From Desulfobacter curvatus DSM 3379 (lineage in GTDB: Bacteria; Desulfobacterota; Desulfobacteria; Desulfobacterales; Desulfobacteraceae), in NCBI RefSeq assembly GCF_000373985.1, contig NZ_KB893062.1:187-53601 (forward strand): 53,415 nucleotides of DNA. The letters are read 5' to 3'. This document shows positions 34,791 to 43,401 of this stretch, one piece after another (the stretch's first letter is position 1; each line of letters starts with the position of its first letter). A program made the position numbers and the translations under genes. Under the pieces are notes generated by a model, which was not told where the DNA came from, made no database searches, and saw nothing but the letters and a program-made list of their open reading frames with translations.

Positions 34791-35674
34791 TTCAACTCCT
34801 CACGTAGAAACTGTTCCAACCGCTCTATCATCTGTCCAAGTTCAGGCTGCTTTACCTTTGCTGCCGCCTGTTTGGGCGCCATCCATTGCCGTCCCCTGTG
34901 CCGTTCCTGCCATTGGGATTCCGGCAGAACCTCGGCCACCTGTTGCGCATACACACAAACCGTGCATTCAGCGCCCCACTTGGGATAGGTGTAACTGCCA
35001 ATGGCTTTTTCAGATACCGGGCCCATTACTCCGGCTTCCTCCAAGGACTCTTTGGCTGCCGATTCCTGGGCAGAAAGTCCCGGCTCATGAATCCCTTTGG
35101 GCACCACAAGATGTTTTCGTTTGCTTGACCCGATTACCAGAACCTGCAGCCCCTGGTCCGTCTGTTCAAAGGGAATCACGGCTGACTGGGTATAATAATA
35201 AGCAGGACGTGGCCTTTGTTCCGGGCCATCGGGAAAAGGAAAGGGGAATAGCGCCGGCAGATCTTCACAGGAAATTGAAAGCTGTGTTGACCACTTGCCG
35301 GATGTCACAGACGGTTGGATGTTTTTCAGCCGGACCAACGTATCTGTCTGCACAACCGGTAAATTCTCATGCGATCCAATCACCAGAATATTGTTGTCCG
35401 ATTCTCCGGCTTTTGTGATTGCCGTGACTACCTGATTAAAATCCTGCCAATTGCCCATGTCCACGCGTTTTGCCAGGTACGTTCCTTTTCCCATGGCCTT
35501 TGTCAGCTTATGGGCAAGTTCCTCATACACATCAGCGTTCTGGTACAACACCCTATTAATTGGGATCTTTTGTCCGGCAAGATAGGCACCCACCCGTTGG
35601 CCTACCCGCTTTTGTTCGTCGGACAGCATGTCATCTGGCAGTTCACAGACATATAGATAAAGCTCAGATATCAC
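34787..35674 (-). CDS. Histidine-phosphatase-like / Nudix fusion protein
   Basis: Residues about 1-140 resemble a SixA-like histidine phosphatase fold (QRVGAYLAGQKIPINRVL, ILVIGSHENLPVV), but the catalytic RHG motif near the N terminus is missing, so this half is probably inactive or binding only. Residues about 155-295 form a Nudix domain (HLVVPKGIHEPGLSAQESAA, KESLEEAGV), like the diphosphoinositol-phosphate/diadenosine type. The fusion suggests recognition of a phosphorylated substrate. It overlaps both neighbours by four bases and belongs to the GAK-type cluster. Confidence 0.72.
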   Translation of the reverse strand: MISELYLYVCELPDDMLSDEQKRVGQRVGAYLAGQKIPINRVLYQNADVYEELAHKLTKAMGKGTYLAKRVDMGNWQDFNQVVTAITKAGESDNNILVIGSHENLPVVQTDTLVRLKNIQPSVTSGKWSTQLSISCEDLPALFPFPFPDGPEQRPRPAYYYTQSAVIPFEQTDQGLQVLVIGSSKRKHLVVPKGIHEPGLSAQESAAKESLEEAGVMGPVSEKAIGSYTYPKWGAECTVCVYAQQVAEVLPESQWQERHRGRQWMAPKQAAAKVKQPELGQMIERLEQFLREELK

Positions 35675-37329
35675 AGGTACAACACCTCCTCCGGGAAAAG
35701 AAACGCCTGCCAGCTTTCTTGTCCCTCATTGAAAACAATCACCTTTTCAAGCAGGAAATTGGCGCGCATCACCATATCTTTTACAAATTCTGAGTTAAGC
35801 TGAAACCGGGTGGAGGTATAAAAGGACCGTGCCAGCGCAATGGCCAGCCGCACATCAAAGGTGGTGTCATGATGTTCATGGGCAAAGGTTTTCGCAAACC
35901 CATAAAAATCGCGAATGGCCATATTAATCTGGTCCCTCACCGGTGACTCAAATACAGGCAGGCGAAAATTGGAGATCAGGTACACGGCCACATCCTGGAT
36001 ATAGTCTGCGCTTTTGGACCTGTGGACGTCAATGAAATGTATGGTATCTGTATTTTCATCATAGATAATATTATTGACATTGAAGTCGCCGTGGATAAAT
36101 ACACTGAAAGGGGCCGGCAGCAGCCGTTCAATGCGCATGCACTTTTCCACCAGGGTGGCGGTGGAGTCAACTTCAAGGTCCCCTAAAGTTTGCTGCCTGC
36201 GCAGATAACTATGCACCTGGAGAATGGAATCAAGCCGTTTAAGCACCTGATCCATATACGAAGTTTCCATGGCGCCGACTTTTTTTGTCGATGGCCAGAC
36301 TTTTTCTCCCAACACTTTACGTAACGCGTTCAAGGCATTGCCGGTCAAATTGCTGTTGTCACCCAGGACAATTTCCTGAAGATTATTGCCTGAAAAAAAT
36401 TCCACCAGTAACGCGCCTGTATTTTCGTCCTCCTGGTGGAAGGTCAGGACCCTGGGTGCAAGTCCCGGGGCGATACCCTGCCACCTGTCAAGGTTCTCCT
36501 TTTCCTGCCCAATTTTTTTTAAGCTGCCTGTTTTAAATATGGCCTGTTTTGCAGGGCCTGTTGCCACGCTGGTGGGTTCATTGGCCACTTTACTTATATT
36601 ACAGCCGGATCTTGTCCCCCAATAGGAGTGCAGGCTGAGACGGTCCAGGGAGATATCCATGTCGGATTTGGCAAGGGTCTGCTGCAGGGCTTCAAATTGC
36701 CGGATACGGATCTTTTCGCCAAGGATGGCAAACAGGATGGCTTCCCCGATCTTGAGCAAAGCGTCCCCGATTCGTTCCATATACCTGAAAATAAAAAGAA
36801 TGGTGATATATGATTCTATGGATTCTCCATCACGGAGTTCAGCCATGATGCGTTTAAAATTTTTCAGATAAAGCCGGTCTATTTCATACTCGCAATGGCA
36901 AATACTCAATGCAAGGCCGATGTCCTTGTCATCCAGGGCCGGCAGTACCTGTTCCAGGCACTTTTCAATAAGGCCAAACATGGATTTGGCATCAAAGGTC
37001 AGCCACAGGGAACGGTCAAACAGATATTCCACCTGGCGAACAATGTTAACGCTGAAGCTTGAAATTTGCTGAAGGTTGGTACTGATGGCATGAACCGCCC
37101 TGGCCCTGTTCACCTCGTTTTGTCCGCGATCCGGCTGGGTGAGGATCAGTGAAAAATAGCCATTTTCAACCGTGACTTTCAGGTTGTCAATATAGCCTTC
37201 ACGCTCCAGCACCCGCAATCCATGGGTCTGGTCAAAGCTATTGAGATAAAACGCGGTGGTTGCCACCTGCCCCATCACCTCAATAAGAAGAAAATGAATA
37301 TCCTGGTTTGCCTTGGGTTCAATGGCCAT
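35671..37329 (-). CDS. PhoU-like / aminoglycoside-phosphotransferase-like fusion
   Basis: The N-terminal 230 residues are helical and PhoU-like (VNIVRQVEYLFDRSLW, IFRYMERIGDALLKIGEAI). From about residue 255 a kinase of the APH fold follows, with the catalytic loop FIHGDFNVNNIIYD and the metal-binding IHFIDVHRS at about residues 440-470. This pairing of a phosphate-signalling-like module with a small-molecule or protein kinase is unusual. It is the fourth gene from the 3' end of the cluster and overlaps the next gene by four bases. The substrate is unknown. Confidence 0.75.
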   Translation of the reverse strand: MAIEPKANQDIHFLLIEVMGQVATTAFYLNSFDQTHGLRVLEREGYIDNLKVTVENGYFSLILTQPDRGQNEVNRARAVHAISTNLQQISSFSVNIVRQVEYLFDRSLWLTFDAKSMFGLIEKCLEQVLPALDDKDIGLALSICHCEYEIDRLYLKNFKRIMAELRDGESIESYITILFIFRYMERIGDALLKIGEAILFAILGEKIRIRQFEALQQTLAKSDMDISLDRLSLHSYWGTRSGCNISKVANEPTSVATGPAKQAIFKTGSLKKIGQEKENLDRWQGIAPGLAPRVLTFHQEDENTGALLVEFFSGNNLQEIVLGDNSNLTGNALNALRKVLGEKVWPSTKKVGAMETSYMDQVLKRLDSILQVHSYLRRQQTLGDLEVDSTATLVEKCMRIERLLPAPFSVFIHGDFNVNNIIYDENTDTIHFIDVHRSKSADYIQDVAVYLISNFRLPVFESPVRDQINMAIRDFYGFAKTFAHEHHDTTFDVRLAIALARSFYTSTRFQLNSEFVKDMVMRANFLLEKVIVFNEGQESWQAFLFPEEVLYL

Positions 37330-37344
37330 GATTGATCCGGTTCA

Positions 37345-37617
37345 TCAGGAAGAAATTTTCACAGGCTTGGCATCATCCTCGAGTTGAAACTCTTTTTTAT
37401 CCGTCCACCGCATTTCCAGAGTCAACCTGTTTTTATTCCCTTTTTTGCGTGCTTCAATGGAAAAATGAAGCAGATTACGTATTTTAAGATCAATACAGTC
37501 ATCCTCTGAGGTCAGGGTGATTTTGCCTTCATCAATGGAGCGGATGATCGATTTCAGATATCTTCGTACAGAAGCGACATCCTGGATCGAATCATATGAA
37601 AATTTTTGTTTTGCCAT
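37345..37617 (-). CDS. Amphi-Trp domain protein
   Basis: This 90-residue protein matches the amphi-Trp family: DVASVRRYLKSIIRSIDEGK, then an amphipathic strand region with LTLEMRWTDKKEFQ. The family typically has this size and travels with the ATP-grasp and HprK-like genes of the GAK system. Function unknown. It lies 15 bases before the PhoU-kinase fusion gene. Confidence 0.85.
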   Translation of the reverse strand: MAKQKFSYDSIQDVASVRRYLKSIIRSIDEGKITLTSEDDCIDLKIRNLLHFSIEARKKGNKNRLTLEMRWTDKKEFQLEDDAKPVKISS

Positions 37618-37644
37618 ATATATAACTTTCCATGTCTATTTTCG

Positions 37645-37766
37645 TATAACGGCCACGGGCCGCAAGCCCACAACAAACAATGAAACTAAAGACACCAACA
37701 ATGCAAGGCTAAAATAGGCGCCGCAGGCGCTTCGCCCTCTTGTTTCTTGTCTCTAGTTTCATATAA
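37645..37766 (+). repeat. Two-hairpin repeat, copy E (long-stem subtype)
   Basis: TATAACGGCCACGGGCCGCAAGCCCACAA is the shortened first hairpin (positions 37645-37673). The second half matches copy C: GAAACTAAAGACACC at one end, TTGTCTCTAGTTTC at the other, with GGCGCCGCAGGCGC inside. It lies between the PHP gene and the amphi-Trp gene, in the orientation opposite to both. Confidence 0.8.
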
Positions 37767-37769
37767 AAT

Positions 37770-38882
37770 TCACCCCTTCAGGCGGGCAGCATACTCCCGG
37801 ATGACCCAGGTCCGGTCCATACCGGCCTTGAGCAATTGCTTTTGAATCTGCATATCTTCCCATGCCGGTTGAAATCCTATCTCCCTGGCGGCTTTTTCCC
37901 GGTCCCTGGCTTCAGGATCTCTTACCTTTTCACTGAAATGGGTGTCATCGCCCATGAACACCAGCAACGGCCTTGAATTATTCACCTGCTTGTTACGCCG
38001 GTTTAAAACCGTCACCAAAAACTCCGTATATTCCTGGGACTGCGGGTTCCACACTTCATATCCGTCCACATCATAGTCTGCCAGAAGAATGGGCCAGAAC
38101 TGTTCCGGATGGGGAATGACAATGCCGGCACCCAACGCCCTTGCCTCTTCAATCACTTCACTTGTGCGGTAAAAATAGCTTAACGGGAACCCTTCTTTCA
38201 CCTTATATTTAACAGCCCGCAAAAAAGTTTGGGTACGATCAATCAAATCACGGTCATGATCCGTTCTCAAAAGATCCACATAATCGCGAATGAGCTTATT
38301 TTTGATAAACGCAGGCGGCACTGTATCGTAGTTTTCGTCCAGCAGTGTTTCCAGTTGCCGGGCCTGGTGTCTGGCCAGCTTGATGACCTCCGGTGTGGCA
38401 CCGGTTTCCCTGGCTGCCCATTGCAGAATTTGGTCATCGGGCCGGGTCAATGCACGCAAATAATTAAAAAGCTGGGAAGATCTGTATGTAAAGGTGTGTT
38501 TAAGGATATTTTTAAAAACCGAGGCCTGCGCCAGCGTGTCTTTTCGGAAATGGATCAACAGTTGAACCTTGCTGTGAAACCCGCTGGAATAGCAGTCTAC
38601 CTCCACGCCGGCATGCCCGCCATATTCCATGATCTGGTTGTGCTGGGTGGGGATGACCAACTCCTCCCGTCTATTGGGATAGAGGTGGTTCACCCGTTCC
38701 CGGATGAACTCAATGGGAATGAATTCCGGATGCCAGTGCACCGCCAGAACAGCCCCCTGCCGGGGATAGACGCTTTCTGGACGGGTTATCCACTCTTTTT
38801 GTGTGGCATTTAACTCAGTGGTAATACAGACATTAAACCGTTGCCGCTCTTTTTCATGTATGTCCGGGTGAATTGATTTCAA
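37770..38882 (-). CDS. PHP-like metal-dependent phosphoesterase
   Basis: This 370-residue protein shows scattered His/Asp motifs of a PHP fold: AVLAVHWHPEFIP, VIPTQHNQIMEYGGHAGVEV, IVIPHPEQFW and FMGDDTHFS. These would bind two or three metal ions for phosphate ester hydrolysis. The substrate is unknown. It shares the strand of the GAK-type cluster and lies 150 bases upstream of the amphi-Trp gene, with repeat copy E between, so membership in the cluster is likely but not certain. Confidence 0.7.
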   Translation of the reverse strand: MKSIHPDIHEKERQRFNVCITTELNATQKEWITRPESVYPRQGAVLAVHWHPEFIPIEFIRERVNHLYPNRREELVIPTQHNQIMEYGGHAGVEVDCYSSGFHSKVQLLIHFRKDTLAQASVFKNILKHTFTYRSSQLFNYLRALTRPDDQILQWAARETGATPEVIKLARHQARQLETLLDENYDTVPPAFIKNKLIRDYVDLLRTDHDRDLIDRTQTFLRAVKYKVKEGFPLSYFYRTSEVIEEARALGAGIVIPHPEQFWPILLADYDVDGYEVWNPQSQEYTEFLVTVLNRRNKQVNNSRPLLVFMGDDTHFSEKVRDPEARDREKAAREIGFQPAWEDMQIQKQLLKAGMDRTWVIREYAARLKG

Positions 38883-39079
38883 AAAGCACCTTGTTGCACA
38901 ATTATGTCAATATGGATCTATCTAAAGAACCTGCAAGGCCAATGGGCTAAATCCATTTTCTTGCAGTCACATGTACCACATTTCATGGGAAAGGAAAACG
39001 TTGACAGTCCCGGATACACCGTTAAAATGCCCCACAATGCTCACATCTAATACAATTCTAACATACGATCTAAAAGCGC

Positions 39080-39853
39080 CTATGCTGCTTTGGAGGCGTC
39101 TTCAAGGGGAACAACCAGGGGGTAGCCCTTATGCCGGATAATTTCAACCGGCAGTCCGTAGACTTTTGTAAGCAGGTCTGAGCGGATCTCTTCAATTTTT
39201 CCCGCCCCGAACACCGTGTGATTTTTTAAACAGAGATACCGGTCCGCATATCGAAGGGCCGAATTCAGGTCATGCATGGTCATGATCACCGCAAGGTTGT
39301 GGTCCTGTGCAATATCCCGGACAAGGCTTAAAATCCGCGTCTGATTTTTTAAGTCCAGACTGGAGGTGGGTTCGTCCAGCAGCAGGATATCGGTCTCCTG
39401 GACCAGGGCCCTGGCAATGGCCACCTGCTGCAACTCTCCGCCGGAAAGTTCATACAGGTTTTTAAGGGCCATGTGGGTCAGGTTCAGATGCGCCAGCACC
39501 GACCCGACTTTTGCCAAATCTTCTTTGGTGGCTGTAAACCGCATATGGGGATATCGCCCCATGAGGACAGCGTCAAACACCGTAATCTTGCCTGCTTCAT
39601 TATACTGGGCCACGTAGCTGATCTCTTTGGCAATTTGGCGAATATCCATGGCTTTTAAAGATTTATTTTTTACATGAATCCGGCCTGTTGACGGGGTTAA
39701 AATTTTATTTAGGCATTTGAGTAGTGTGGTTTTTCCCACGCCGTTGGGCCCTAAAATTACGGTGATTTCACCCCGGGGGATGGAAAAACTGATCTCCTCA
39801 AGAATTTTAACGGATTTATACTTAAAACCAATTTGGTCCACGTTCAGGATCAT
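39080..39853 (-). CDS. FecE/BtuD-type ABC transporter ATPase
   Basis: This 257-residue ATPase belongs to the siderophore/corrinoid uptake class. Walker A is GPNGVGKTT, the signature is LSGGELQQVAIARAL, Walker B is ILLLDEPTSSLD and the switch His is in MTMHDLNSALRYADR. It overlaps the permease gene by four bases (ATGA). Together with the permease and binding protein it forms a complete importer. Confidence 0.92.
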   Translation of the reverse strand: MILNVDQIGFKYKSVKILEEISFSIPRGEITVILGPNGVGKTTLLKCLNKILTPSTGRIHVKNKSLKAMDIRQIAKEISYVAQYNEAGKITVFDAVLMGRYPHMRFTATKEDLAKVGSVLAHLNLTHMALKNLYELSGGELQQVAIARALVQETDILLLDEPTSSLDLKNQTRILSLVRDIAQDHNLAVIMTMHDLNSALRYADRYLCLKNHTVFGAGKIEEIRSDLLTKVYGLPVEIIRHKGYPLVVPLEDASKAA

Positions 39854-40920
39854 CTGGGATCGCCTTTAGTAATAAGGTAAATAAAAACCGGTGCCCCTAA
39901 AAATGCGGTAAAAATAGAGACCGGCAGCACATGGGGCAGCATAACAAGGCGCGCCGTCATGTCTGCTGCCAGAAGAATCAAGGCCCCGGCCAGAATGCAT
40001 GCCGGCAGCAGAAACCGATGGTCGTCGCCGATGATGCGCCGCACAATGTGAGGGGCAACCAGGCCCACAAAACTGATAATGCCCACAAAGCTGATGATCA
40101 AAGCAGTCGTCAAAGAGGCGGCCAGCATACCGGAAAGCCGTACCCATTCCACCCGTATGCCGATGCCTTTGGCGCTTTCATCCCCAAGGGCCATGCCGTT
40201 GTAATCCCGGGATTTTACCAGGAAAAAACATAGCAGTACAAACACAACCGGGGCCACCAGCGCAATGTCATTCCAGTCCGCCCGGGCCAGGTCCCCGAAC
40301 GTCCAGAACACCATGGCTGCCAGTTGCACATCATCGGCAAAAAATTGCAGCAGCATGGTTCCGGCGATAAAAAGGGAGCCCAATGCCACGCCGGTGAGCA
40401 CCATCACCTGGGCGGATGCCCCTTTTTTGCCGGATATAAAGATGATGATCAACGCGGTGAGAATGGAAAATGAAAAAGCCGTTGCCACGGTGATCACCGG
40501 ACTTGAAATGGCCACGGCATCACCGGAGGATGATGCCATCACCCCGGTGCCCATGATGATCACGGACAGTGCCGCCCCGAATGCGGCCGCATGGGAGATG
40601 CCCAGGGTGAAAGGTGAGGCCAAGGGGTTTTTCAATACCGACTGCATCACGGCACCGGAAACCGCCAGGCCCGCCCCGCTTAAAATCGCGATGACCGTCT
40701 GGGGCAGCCGGATTTGCCATACGATCAGATCCGCCTTTCGGGACGGCGCCTCCAGCATCAATGTCCGCACCACGTCCAGCAGGGGAAGTTTTACGGCCCC
40801 TTTGGACAAAGAGATGAGAAACAGTCCGACCATCAGACTGAACAGGGCAAAAAGCAACCAGGATTTTTTACGAATATACCCGACATAGGCCTTGGGCACA
40901 CCGCCATGATCAAAATGCAT
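39850..40920 (-). CDS. FecCD-type ABC transporter permease
   Basis: This 356-residue inner-membrane protein has about ten helices and FecCD hallmarks: GAGLAVSGAVMQSVLKNPLA, SPFTLGISHAAAFGAALSVI and ISFVGIISFVGLVAPHIVRR. The family moves iron-siderophores, heme or cobalamin. Only one permease gene is present, so it should act as a homodimer. It lies five bases after the binding-protein gene. Confidence 0.92.
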   Translation of the reverse strand: MHFDHGGVPKAYVGYIRKKSWLLFALFSLMVGLFLISLSKGAVKLPLLDVVRTLMLEAPSRKADLIVWQIRLPQTVIAILSGAGLAVSGAVMQSVLKNPLASPFTLGISHAAAFGAALSVIIMGTGVMASSSGDAVAISSPVITVATAFSFSILTALIIIFISGKKGASAQVMVLTGVALGSLFIAGTMLLQFFADDVQLAAMVFWTFGDLARADWNDIALVAPVVFVLLCFFLVKSRDYNGMALGDESAKGIGIRVEWVRLSGMLAASLTTALIISFVGIISFVGLVAPHIVRRIIGDDHRFLLPACILAGALILLAADMTARLVMLPHVLPVSIFTAFLGAPVFIYLITKGDPR

Positions 40921-40925
40921 GCCCT

Positions 40926-42029
40926 TTATTTTGACCCCAAATCAACCGGCTTGAATGCCGTGTTCCGGAACAGGGCATCCATGTCTGCATATACGTTGGC
41001 GGATAACAGAAAATCATAAATTTCGTCTGCTTTTTTGGCCGGGTCCACATCGGCAAACTGGTCCGGATATAGCACCTTTCCCACATACCAGGCATCGGCC
41101 AGGATGGAACCAAAATTCTGGGTGTACCAATTATAGGGCAGCACCCCGTATACCCGGCCATTTAGCACAGCATCCAATGCCTGGAATACAGGATCTGTTT
41201 TCAGTTCATAAAGCCCGCCATGGCCTTCTCCCATCTGCAGGGTGGAAAGGTCCAGGAACAAAACGTCAGGATTTTCCTCCAGCAGTTTCTCTTTGGAAAA
41301 CGTTGACTGGGTGAGGGTTTGCATTTTAACTTCAGATGTCCTTGCAATGTTGGCGGCATTCACGAACTCAAAGGGCGGATAATTAGGTTCTGTGGACAAA
41401 AACCCATGGGGGCCTTTATGGGCAATGCCACCGACAAAACACGTCTTTTTATTTTCAATGGCTGCGGTGCGCTGGTTGAGTTCAGCGATCTGGTTGTTAA
41501 AAAAGCCGATCAGTGCCTCGGCCCGCTCTTCCCGGTCCAGCACCCGGCCGATGATCCGTAGACTGTTGTAAATAACATCCCTTTGAGCGGCAAGATTGCT
41601 ATATCCGAGCACCACCACCGGGATACCGGTTTTTTGTGATAACTCAACCGGGTCATACCCCATGCCCGCATAGGTTTTAAAGATAACCTGGGGCGGTGTT
41701 GAAAGCCCCAAAATTTTTTCAGGATCATCGTTTCCCCTGAACTCACCGAATACCGGCAGCGTTTTGTACCGGGGATTGGCAATGGCATAGGGCCGTGCAT
41801 CAAATTGATTCCTGGCCGTTTCCATATCATCCACCGCCACCACCAGATCCTGGGCATTGAGATAGGTGATCAGACGCAAGGCGCCCGGACCCGAGCAGAT
41901 AATGCGGCTGACGTGGTCCGGTACCACTACTGTTTTACCCATGCTGTCCAAAATGTCTTTTGCATTTGCCGGAAAAACAGACAACATCAAAAACAGGCCG
42001 GCACATACCAATGCAAGTTTTGTTTTCAT
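40926..42029 (-). CDS. Iron-siderophore/corrinoid-type periplasmic binding protein
   Basis: It has a signal peptide (MKTKLALVCAGLFLMLSVF, cleavage near ANA-KD) and the class III binding fold: DSMGKTVVVPDHVSRIICSG near the start, ILGLSTPPQVIFKTYAGMG and the C-terminal PDVLFLDLSTLQ. The start at 42029 is preferred over 42059 because AAGGAG lies six bases upstream and the signal peptide begins there. The ligand (ferric chelate, heme or corrinoid) is not decided by sequence. A structured leader with its own promoter precedes it. Confidence 0.88.
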   Translation of the reverse strand: MKTKLALVCAGLFLMLSVFPANAKDILDSMGKTVVVPDHVSRIICSGPGALRLITYLNAQDLVVAVDDMETARNQFDARPYAIANPRYKTLPVFGEFRGNDDPEKILGLSTPPQVIFKTYAGMGYDPVELSQKTGIPVVVLGYSNLAAQRDVIYNSLRIIGRVLDREERAEALIGFFNNQIAELNQRTAAIENKKTCFVGGIAHKGPHGFLSTEPNYPPFEFVNAANIARTSEVKMQTLTQSTFSKEKLLEENPDVLFLDLSTLQMGEGHGGLYELKTDPVFQALDAVLNGRVYGVLPYNWYTQNFGSILADAWYVGKVLYPDQFADVDPAKKADEIYDFLLSANVYADMDALFRNTAFKPVDLGSK

Positions 42030-42042
42030 GTTAACTCCTTGA

Positions 42043-42161
42043 AATAAAAAAAGCCGCAAAGGTCCGACGCCTTTAAATTAAAAAGGATCTCGGTCGCCTT
42101 CGTGGCTTAGGATTTTGTATGTCGAACAAACACTGCGTAGCGGCTGCCTTCGGACAGCATT
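42043..42161 (-). promoter_or_regulatory. Structured leader, candidate riboswitch/attenuator
   Basis: The transcript leader can form several exclusive pairings: AGCCGC (about 42135-42140) with GCGGCT just before a run of seven T (42046-42052), or TCCGA with TCGGA. Two CGAAGGC motifs recur (GTCCGAAGGCAGCCGC and GCCACGAAGGCGACC). The T-run ends five bases before the Shine-Dalgarno. This is the form of a transcription attenuator. A distant likeness to cobalamin riboswitch segments (AGCCACGAAGGCGACC) is seen but is not convincing. Confidence 0.4.
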
Positions 42162-42167
42162 ACGGCC

Positions 42168-42196
42168 ATCCTATTTAACAGGTAATCAAGTGTCAA
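42168..42196 (-). promoter_or_regulatory. Sigma-70 promoter of the FecBCD-type operon
   Basis: On the minus strand TTGACA is followed after 17 bases by TAGGAT. A start near 42161 would give the leader described above. Confidence 0.55.
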
Positions 42197-42258
42197 GGCA
42201 GATGTGGTATGGCGGGTCTGAATCGATAAGAATAATCCATGGATCTTTTACCCGAGGC

Positions 42259-43371
42259 TTATCGTTTCCCGGTACCATAATGATCAATGAACGCACGGAC
42301 GACCGGCAAAAGCGTTGACAGATCATCATTCAGGGGATCAAGCACCGGCAGTTGCGTGGTTGTCTTCAATTGCTCTGTATACCCAATAAGGTCTTCCCGG
42401 CTGCCGCCTTCACCGTTCAATGTCACAGCAATCACCTTGGCCCCGTACATTTCAATGAGCTTGATCTCATCTTCGACCGTGGGCAGGCGGCAACCAAAGG
42501 CCTCCACCGTGTCAAAAAATTTTCTGAAAGGCGCATGCTGCAGGATCACCCCCTTTGCGCCAGCGGACACAATAAATTCCGCGCCGCAGGGACCTAAAGG
42601 ATTGCGAAGAGCAGACTGCCCCTCCAGAATCATGAGGTCCGGATTGGATTTTTCCGCACATTCTACAATGGCCGCTTCAAGCTCGCCGCAAACAAAATCA
42701 TTGGGTGTAGCATCCAAAATAAATCCATACGGGGAGCCCTGGAGCCAACCGGTCTGCCCGGTGAAAATAAATTCCGTTTTAATCCCCTTTGACCGGCACA
42801 TCTGCATGAGCATCCGGCTGGTGGTGCGTTTACCCACTGCGCAATCCGTCCCCAGTACGGCGATTCTGGGCGTGGCGATCTCAAAGACTTTTCCGGTCCA
42901 GTATTTGAGCTGGTCAAAGGGTTTGCTGCGCCTGAAGTCAATGATCTCAACATTGTATTTTTCGGCGGCTGTCTTAAACGCTGGGATATCTGATAAAGGC
43001 ATATGCAGTCCGTTTACAATGGAAATCCCCTGGGACATGACAGCCAGAACAAGCCTCTGCCAATCTTCATCCAGCCGTCCGCCGCACAGAGCCACCCCGA
43101 TGACTGCATAATCCGGGGCTATACCGCCGGCGTCGGTGAATGCCCGGACACTGGGGAAAATGGGAATATCCCTTGGAATACCGTCCAGCACAACGCCGGC
43201 ATCCTTTCCGGAATTGACCTCGTCAATGACGCCCAAGATCTTGAACCGTTCCGTTCCCCGCACAAGGCCGTGGGCGGTTTTGGCATCATTAAGGTGGAAC
43301 AGCCCCCGGGTCAGGACCACGGCGGTTCCCATATAAGTCTGGTTACTATTTTCTATCTGAGTTTGGTTCAT
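42259..43371 (-). CDS. DUF1611 P-loop protein, DgcN-like
   Basis: This 370-residue protein matches DUF1611. It has an N-terminal Rossmann-like part (AVVLTRGLFHLNDAKTAHGL) and a C-terminal P-loop NTPase-like part with VLGTDCAVGKRTTSRMLMQM, FTGQTGWLQGS and LMILEGQSALRNP. The DgcN branch of this family has been described as acting with the enolase-superfamily DgcA in D-glutamate catabolism through N-acetylation. The next gene upstream is such an enolase-type protein, which supports a comparable pathway. The exact substrate is uncertain. Confidence 0.8.
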   Translation of the reverse strand: MNQTQIENSNQTYMGTAVVLTRGLFHLNDAKTAHGLVRGTERFKILGVIDEVNSGKDAGVVLDGIPRDIPIFPSVRAFTDAGGIAPDYAVIGVALCGGRLDEDWQRLVLAVMSQGISIVNGLHMPLSDIPAFKTAAEKYNVEIIDFRRSKPFDQLKYWTGKVFEIATPRIAVLGTDCAVGKRTTSRMLMQMCRSKGIKTEFIFTGQTGWLQGSPYGFILDATPNDFVCGELEAAIVECAEKSNPDLMILEGQSALRNPLGPCGAEFIVSAGAKGVILQHAPFRKFFDTVEAFGCRLPTVEDEIKLIEMYGAKVIAVTLNGEGGSREDLIGYTEQLKTTTQLPVLDPLNDDLSTLLPVVRAFIDHYGTGKR

Positions 43372-43401
43372 GGTATCATTTAATCTTTTTTGTGTTAATT
43401 G

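Noticed and set aside
42043..42161. Firm call as cobalamin riboswitch
   Set aside because: Only short fragments resemble the class and the B12-box does not match well. Reported as a structured leader only.
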